Shown here: piece after piece, positions 12,601 through 21,600 of the stretch
Position numbering within the stretch: the first letter of the stretch is position 1
Layout: each line of letters begins with the position of its first letter
Source: JACPFJ01 sp036504875
GTDB lineage: Bacteria > Desulfobacterota > Desulfuromonadia > Geobacterales > Pseudopelobacteraceae
NCBI GenBank assembly: GCA_036504875.1
Contig: DASXUK010000053.1
Location: forward strand, 62,001 to 126,000
Length of the DNA stretch: 64,000 bases
Direction: 5' to 3'
The notes under the pieces: generated by a model
The model's database searches: none
What the model saw: the letters and a program-made list of their open reading frames with translations, nothing else
What the model was told of the DNA's origin: nothing
Translations under genes and position numbers: made by a program

Positions 12601-15600
12601 ATCCACCGTCACTTGTAAAATTGCTGTTTGTAACAATTCGGTAATTGTAGGTATTGCCAGAGCAAACGGAATCGTCATTTACGCTTACATTGCTGTTTTT
12701 TGCGTATGTTATGACGTTTGACTCAATACTGAAGTTCTTGATCGTGACATTGGCGCCACCGAACCAAAGGGGTGTAGCACCGGGAGTTTTTGGATTTGCT
12801 GCTATATTAACGTCTTGGACCTTGACCCCGTTGACGTACGCTTTGAAATTACTCCCACTTTTTTCACCTCGTATGTGATACCAGGTACCGACTGTAAAAG
12901 CAGTGCCATTATCAGCATTCACGCCAAGAGAGTAAGCACCATCGGTGTTGCCTGGATCATAGCGCCAGTGAATGTGAGTATCGCTAGGCCATACCCATAT
13001 TCCAGGGCTCCTGTCGCTACCACCAGCATTATAGCCGAATATTTTCGCCCAGTTGCCGTACGTGTTTCTGATCTTCATATCAAATTCGATAGCATGATAG
13101 TCATTGTCAAGAATTGATGTAGTGGCACTCTGGAACCAAGTGCCGGTGTCCATCGCCAGACCACCATCCTCATATGCTAGAGCCCCGGCACCCTTGGTCA
13201 AGTGCAGATTATTGCCGGACGAATCGTTCAGGGTGTTATTGAAGGTATAAAAAGCTTTGTAGGTTCTTTGAACCAACGAGGAACTACTGATATCCTTTAG
13301 ATCGCTGAAATCAGAGCACCCTGCACCGCTGCAACGCTGGATCTTGAGGCCGCTGTCGGATACTGCGGCATCGGTGAAACTGAGGTTCACCAGAGTCGAG
13401 TTCGTGGGGATCGCTGTAAATGCGGTCGGCGGGGCAGCGGTTGTCGAAGCGGTCTCGATGTGCGCTGCGGATAATGCGCTTATGGATGTCCAGGGGCAGG
13501 TCGCCGCATACTTTGCCGCCCTTACCTGATAGGTATAGGTGGTGTTGGGAGTAAGTCCGGCATCGCTGTAGGTGTTGTTTTTGTAGTAAGGAGCGCTTCC
13601 CTTTGCCAGATCGCTCCCCACCTGGAAAAATTTGTCGGCAGTGCAGACAGTGCTATCACCGGTGCAGCGCCAAATCTGCATCACGGTCTCGTCCGCGCTG
13701 GCATAGCTCCAGGTGAGATTGATCTGGGTTTCCGAGGCCCGGGTTGCCGTCACGGAGATAGGCGCCAGAGCCGGCTGAACCGGAACAGACTTGCTAATGC
13801 TGTAATCGCTGGGCCAATCAGCCACCCACGGTTTGATCGACTTGACGCGGTAATTATAGGTACTGTTAGTACAGGTCGAGTTGTCGGACCAGGTCACCGT
13901 CGTGGGTATTGCTGTAGTACCGCCGGCGTGTTGGGCAAGAATCAATGGAAAGCCGTTATCGCAGTTGGTGCAATGATTGTCGACGTCATCAACGCATGGG
14001 CCGTTGGAGCAGCGTTCCAAGATGAACCCATCTTCGTTTGATGTGTAATCGTTCCAGGTAAGATTCACCTGGCTTCCGCTGGTAGTGAATGAAATGTTCT
14101 CGTTGAGCATGCCTTTAGGCAATGAAGTTGTTTTGCAGACTACGCCGGTGTACAGGATCTCGCCGGTAGGGAGGTCGGGCTTGACGCGATAGCAGTAATT
14201 TGTGTTGGCTGCTACAGTACGGTCATTAAATATAACTGCTGAACCTGCCCCTAACTGCGGTTGCAGTTGGCCGGAGATGCCAGCATTGGTATTATTTTTG
14301 TCAAATGTGACCGTTGGTGTGAAGTTTGCCACACTACAATCGGTTGTTCCGGTACAGCGCTGGACAGTGAAGCCGGTCTCGGTGGAAGTCGGATCGGTCC
14401 AGGTAAGCGTTACCCGGTCACTCTGAAGCGGCGTGGTGTCAAAAGCCGGAAGTTGGAGCTGAAAGTCATTTAACGGAGTTGTCCCTGTATATGCAATTGC
14501 CACTGGAATACGGGCTTTGAACGTTTGGCCATCTACCGTCCATGTGCCGTATTCCTTGGTACCCACAGTTAGGGTAGGCACGACACTGGCGTATTTGCGC
14601 ACCCTGGCATTATCAAGCTTGAATGCCTGACTGGCATTGGGAAAGCCGACCTTGAGAGGTGATGTGGAGCTATAGGTACTTGTATAGATATTAGTGTACG
14701 TATCAGGGGCGGCGCCGTAATAGTAGTTGGCTCCGGTAGCAAGTAGCTCGAGCTTGTAGTACTGCCAGGCATTGGGCAGAATTCCCGTTTTCTTGTCTCC
14801 CCTGTCTTGACTGTCCTCATATACCCGGTCCCTGTTGCCGCCGCCATCATAAACAGGATAAATTGCGTTTGTATAATCAGTATAGGAAACATTGGTGCCG
14901 GTATTTTTGGCTCCGATCATCATGTAATTTCCACCGGTCTGGAAGTGTTCGACTTCGAAGATGAATGGCCTGGCAAAGTTCGCCACGCTGTATATACCCT
15001 CGTCCCAGTTCCCGGAGCCCCCGCTGGAGATCAGGGCATTGTTCTGGCTGTAATGGCTACCAACAACTACCCAGTTGGAGGAGTCAATGACCGTGCCATT
15101 AAACTCGTCATACAAATCAAAGGTGTTGCTGCCGCTGTTTATTGAAGGAGCAGCGGGATTACCGTAATAATAGTAGATCGTCTGGGTCGAATTGGCCGGA
15201 ATTGTGCCCTGTACCTTCGTCCAAATATTGGGCGAAGTTGAACCGCATGTGGATTTCTTAGCCCATTGCCCGATCAATAGGGTGGTCCCGTCATTTTTGG
15301 TAAACCGGATATCCTCGCATTCGGAGGCGACCACGGCTTTTGTATCAACAACGATCCATGTCGGGGCAACAGGCGTCGTTTTAACGTCAACAACCGTATT
15401 TGATTCAACGGTTGAGTTGTCGTGGTTCCAGGAGGTGCAAGCCACGTTCTTAAATGTCACCACTTTGTAACTGTAGTAGTTGTTCGGGGTGAGTCCGATG
15501 TCGTTGAATGATGTCGTATTAGACGGCAGGTCCGGTCCCAACTGGGCATAGTTCGAGCAGCCGGCGATGATGCCGGCAGTGCAACGCATGATCTTGATAC

Positions 15601-18600
15601 CGCTCGCCTCAGCGACGGTGGTGCTGTTGTTAAGCCAGTTGAGGTTGATTTGGGTTTCGGAAAAGACAGTGGCCGTTAGTGTATTAGGCGGCGTTGCATT
15701 GTTGGCAAGTGCTTGCTTTGTATTGGTGCTCTTCAGGTCGGACCAAGCGGAGCTGAAGGTCCCGCTAAAATTCTGCTCAGCCTGGAGTGTGCCTGTTATC
15801 GGTGTGGCCTGGCTGGCAATGGCAAGGACCTCCGGTGCCGACAGGGCGCTCTTGTAAATGCGGATCTCATCGACCAGGCCATTGAAAAATTCGTCGCTGC
15901 CAGGACGATTGGCGCCTATCTCGAACCAGTCCGCGCCTGTTGTTACCGGATTATTGGCCAAATCTACTGGGGTGCCGCTTGCTACACCATTTACATACAA
16001 TGTCACTTTTTTATTAGTAAAAACAGCGGCCACGTGCGTCCAGGTGTTCAACGGCACTGTGTTATTAGCTGTATAGGCACTCTCCCACGGCAGACTATTG
16101 TTTTGTCTCCAGTTATGGGCGTAGCCGAACTTCTTATTAGTGCCATCGTACCAAAGTTCCCAGGCCGAGCCGGTTTCATTGCCGCGATCAAGGATGCCGC
16201 CACCCCCCTGTGGATTGATCCACCCCATCAGGGTAAAGTTGCTGGTCAGGTTAAGGTCAGCACTCGGCGTGTTGGTGATGGCGTAAATGCCTGAGCCGTT
16301 GAAGCTGAGTGTCTCTTCGCCACTTACCACACCACCGGCTACAATGGTGCTGTTGGTGGGGGTAAGGTCGTTGCCGTTGCCGCTGGCATCCGCCGTCTGC
16401 GCAGGGATGCCTAGATTTTCCTCGAACGGCCAGTATCCCACCAGCCCGGTATCCATGGAGGGCGAACTGCCAAATCTTGCAGAGAAGTGACCAAATACGT
16501 CATCTGCTGACATGTTGACGTTGTAGATGCGAACTTCGTCGATCAGCCCGTTGAAGAATTTATCGGTCGTGCCGGGCCGGTTAGCGCCGATCTCCAGCCA
16601 GTCGGAGCTGGAGGTTATCGGATTGTTGCTGAAGTCGTTTTTGGAGGCAACCTCAACGCCATTCAAATACAACTTTACGCTATTGTTGGTATATACGGCA
16701 GCAACGTGTGTCCATTGGTTGAGCGGCACGGAATTAATAGCTGTTTTAAGAGTGCCGTTGCCTGCCTGGCCCATGTTCTGCGTAAAGCTGAAGCTCTTGT
16801 CGGCGTTGTACCAGAGTTCCCACGCCGACTTGCCTTCCTGGCCGCGGTCAAGGATACCGCCCAGTTGTGCAGCCTTTGGATACACCCATCCCATCAGGGT
16901 AAAGTTGGTAGTCAGGTCCAATTTGTCGGAAGGGGTACTGTTGACTGGACTTTTGACAACATAGCTGGTGCCGGTGAAGCTTATGGCATTGCCGCCGCTG
17001 ATGACACGTATGCCGGTGGGGGCGGTAAAACCCACCAGGTCCAGAGTGTTGCCCTTGCCGCTTATATCCGCAGTTTTGTTGGGCGTGGCGTTGTAGTTTT
17101 CCTTGAATGGCCAGTAGCCAGCAAGATTCGGGTCCGAAATGCCCGGGAACGGTAAAATGGCGTTCGGGTTGCCGTAATAAAGGACAAGTGAGTTGGTGGC
17201 GCCGGTCTGGAATACAAGCGTGGCAATGGCAGCGTTTTTGCTGCCAAAGATGTACTGCAGCTCCTTTTGTGTAGATTCATCAAAGATCCTCAAATCCGAG
17301 AAATCGGCTTTCATTTTACCGGGGATCATGTCGATGCTGACCTGTGCCAGGGCATTGGCCTTGAAGTTGGCGCCGAAGTCAAGCGGCGCCCGGTAGGCCC
17401 ATGTACCGGGGATAAGGGTGCTGCTGTCATTGGAAAGCCCGCGGTTTACCGCCCAGATGCGGTAGGTGTAGGTGGTGTTGCGACAGACGGTAGTGTCGGT
17501 CCAGGAGGTTGTGCCGGCAGCGACCACCCCGACCTTGTTGAAGGCTTGAGACACATCGCAATTCGTTTTAGTATCGTCACAACGCTCAATGATGAAGTTG
17601 GTTTCGGAGCCGGTGGTGTCGCTCCAGGTGACGGTTATATCGCTGGAGCTGCCAGTTACCGGTGTTGCTGATATAAGCGATGGGGCCGTGGAGGTGGTAG
17701 TGATGGCGGCTGTCGGAGCCGAGCATTTTTCCCAGGCAATGGTGGCGGTCTTGTAGGCGCAGACCTCGTAGCTGTATTGGATGTCGCTCTTCAGCGCCAG
17801 GGTGTCATCATAGGTGATTTTGTCAGGCCCAACGATGCCAACCGGGTTTTTGAGAGGGTAGGCCGGGCTGACCGGTGTACCGCTAGCAGGATTGTCAGCA
17901 AAGTCAGTCTCCGTACAGGCATTCCCTTCGCATCTTCTGATCTTGTAGCCGGTCTTGTCGTTGTTTGTGGTTGCGTTCCAGTTGATTGTGACCAGGCCAT
18001 TGTTAACAGGTGTCACTGATGAGACCGTCGGAGCTACAGCTGCTGGTGTGGTGGTATTGGCTTGGGTGGAAAGGGGTGATTGCCAGCCGGAGACCGGATC
18101 ATTAATGTAGGAGAAAACCCGGTAGCCGTATTTTTTGTTGTTTTCCACGGTGGTGTCGCTGAAAGTTGTAGCGGCACCTGTTAGCTCAAAGGTAGCTGGG
18201 GTGACCGGTTTGTCAGGGATTACACAGGCATCACCAGGAGCGCTCTCGCAACGGTAGATCTTGTAACCGGTATCCCCACTGGTTTTGGTTTGCCAAGAAA
18301 GGTCTATTCTGGTGGTGTTTATGGGGGTAGCAGTCAGGTTGATCGGGGCCTGCGGAGCATCCAGGACAACCCGCCGCATCACCCAGCGATTATCGGGCTG
18401 GCCGGTCTTATGGGAGCGGATGCGGTAGCAGTATGTGCTGCCGGTGCTAAGGCCTGGGTCACTGTAGCTGACCGCCTTGCCGACACTATTGTTGTGAGAG
18501 ATGTTAGTTTGGTAATCTGGTATCGCGCTCCAACCGTTTTCACCTGGTGGATCCGCAATGTTGCATTCGATGCCATTGGCAAGCTTACGCTCGATGTAAA

Positions 18601-21600
18601 AGCCATCTTCGCCATTGTGGGTCGTGTCGGTCGGGTTATGGATGATGCTGTAACCATCGCCGGCGCCGATGGCCACAGGGAAGGCGCTAGCCACTGTGAT
18701 CAGGCGATTGACAGTGTTGGCAGTTATCTTTTTATACTGGCCGATATTCGCGTTTCTGGCCGGGCTGGCCACGCTTGTTATGAGCAGATAGTCGTCGACA
18801 TAAACGTTGGCTTCCCAGAAAGCCCCGCTGGTCTGAAGGTTGTCCTGGAGTTTAGTGCCTGTGGTGTCGCTGCTGGACCCGGCATAACCTTGGGTCAGCG
18901 GCTGGGGTTCGCTGGTGGAGGTGTCGGTCCAGGTCAGGTCAATTTTTGTGTAAAAGGGCTGAACGGTGAACGGTGCACAGACCTGCAGCAAAGGGGCTTC
19001 CATCTTGTAGGCCAGGAAATCGGCGTTGCCAGCGGCGTTGGTAGTGTAGCCGGCCACGAAAACTTCGCCCAGGAAGTTAACGGTTGCTGTTGTTGCCTCG
19101 TCGTCACTTTGCAGGGATACTATGGGAGCCGCTGTGGTCTTGGCATCAAAGATAGTGGCGGCCACAAGATTCAGCTCATAATCGAATTTTACGGATATGG
19201 CGTCAGAGCTGCTGCGAGCCAGATCAGTGGTATAGCCAACCAAAGTCACATTGCCGGTGATGTCCATTACCATGTCTTTGGCGACTTCGTCGTTATCGGG
19301 GCGCGGAAGGACAGTGATCATGTCTTTGCCCATGATATTCTTGGCCACGTTGCCGTTGGCGTCGTACCTGATAACAATGAAATCGTGGTCACCGCTGCAT
19401 TCATGATCAACCGGCGGCGGATAGGTCCCGGCTGTGTGGGTGGTACCGCCGATTACTATCGTGTCGTCGGCCTGGTCGTATCTTACCGAGACACCAAAGT
19501 CGTCGCCGTGGGCAAGGCCGTCATAGGTTTTTTTCCAGATCATGTCGCCCGGGTTTTTGCCGTCGGGACAGTTCGAAGCGGCGCTGCCGCAGTACTTGAT
19601 AGTGATGATATCTATGTTGCCGTCGGCGTTGGTTGTGCTGCCGGTTATATAGACGTTGTTGGACAGGTCGATTGCAATGCTCTGGCCCTTGTCGTCCTTG
19701 CCGAGGCTCTGTGAAGAACTGTCAAGGCCGTTGTAACGCTGCATCCAGATCATGTCGCCCGGGTTCTTGCCGCTCGGGCAGTCGGAGGTGACGCTGCCGC
19801 AGTATTTTGCTGTGAAGATGTCAAAATCTTTGGCGATGGTTTTGCCAGCTGCGTTGAAGGTTCTATTCTGGACGTAGCCGGTGACAAGGACATTGCCTTT
19901 TTTATCAAATACCACCGCTGATGGGAAGGCGTCGCCGGTGCCGCCGTCATAGGCTACGTTTATCACGGGGGGGCCCAGACGATTCTGTTTTGCAGACCAT
20001 TCACTCGGGGCGGTAATGCCTTCCCCAAGCTCCGGGTTGGCCAGATATTTAATAAGATAGACGACCGTGTAGCCAGTTTCATCATCTCTATCTTTATACG
20101 TACCGTTATAGCCGTAGCCAACTACTGCTATGCTGTTGCTGCCGTCGCCGGCGCTCGCTACTGTGGTGGCCTTGTCATTAATGTTGAACGGACCGTTGTA
20201 CTGGGCCTCCCATAACAATTTTGGAGGAGGAGTGCCCCCTTCAACGTAGTCATCGCTGTATTTCATGGTGAAGATGGAGTTTATAGCGCCCAATTGGGTG
20301 GCGAGAAGCGAGTAGCCGGTCACGTAGGAAGCATTTGTGCTGTCTACTACAACGCCGACCGCTACGTCGGCCTGACTGTTTTCGTCATCATATATCTTGC
20401 TCCAGAATGATGTAGTGGTTTTGGTGGCGTCGCTGCCCACGCGGTTGAGTTTGGTCGTGAAGTAGTCGTAGGTGTTTATTGGTTGGTACAGTTCATTTGT
20501 CGCCAGATTAGTTACATAACCGGTTACAACAGGGTGATTATCGGGGCCGACCGCTATCGACTTTGCGAAGTCGTTAAAGGAGCTGGTTCCGCCATAGGTG
20601 TATCGCCATGCCGGGGCCTTTTCGGTGACGATCAGGGCCAGAGCGTGCGCCTCGACGCTTGGGTTGGATGTGGCATTATCCGCATCGTAGGCCTTAACAC
20701 GGTAGTAGTAGGTGGTATTAGCTACCAGTGCCGTGTCGTTACAGATGGTTGTGGGACTTTTTATATCAGCTACCGGGGCCCAATCCACTCCACCACCCTT
20801 GCGCTCTACTATAAAGCCTGCGATAGGGCTGGTCGCGTTGTTTACCCAGGTGAGTTGAATAGAAAGGCCTTTTTCAGGGTCCAAGATGGTTTTAGCGTTA
20901 AGATCGCTCGGCGGATTGATCTTGCCGGCATCAATGGCAATCATGTAGTAGTCGTAGTCAGTTGCCGACAGATAGGCCCAACCCCCTACCAGAAGCCAGC
21001 TGTTGGCTAGGCCTATGCCGGTCGATCTGGCATCGCGGCCAATCGGACCTTCCAAAGACTTCCAGAGTGGGGTTCCACTGCTGCCGGCCAGTTTGATAGC
21101 CATGAACCGGTCAAGACCGGTGGTGGTCACGCTGTATCCGCCTATGTATATATCACCGCCTTTATCCAGGATGATCGAAGTAGGGTAGTCGCTGGAGCCG
21201 CTGCCAGGTTCCGAGTCAATTATGGTTTCCTGCTGTGCCCAGACCTTGTCGCCATTACTCCCTTTATAGCGAACGGCGTAGACGTCGTCGTTGCCGACGG
21301 CGGTGAAAATGGAACCGGTCACGATTACGTCACCGCTGGCCTCATCTATAACCATGGCGCTTGGTTCTTTATTTTTTCCCTGCAGTTCAATTTTGGCCCA
21401 GGTGGGGGTAGCGCTGCCGGTGGTTGCATTGTATTTTGCGGTGTAGATGTCCGTCTGCTCAGCACTGCCCGAGGAACAGGTGACGATTACGTTGCCGTTA
21501 CCGTCGATCAAAACCTTCTTGCCTGCCGAGTCTTTGACTGTCTGATAGCGCCACTCCATCGGGATGCTGCCGTTTTTGCGCTCGGTGCCATCCGAGGCAT

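Noticed and set aside
18290..19714. A 474-codon open frame on the plus strand opposite the giant gene.
   Set aside because: Antisense to an unambiguous coding region with clear propeller repeats; composition is a mirror of the sense codons, with no recognisable domain or ribosome-binding site.
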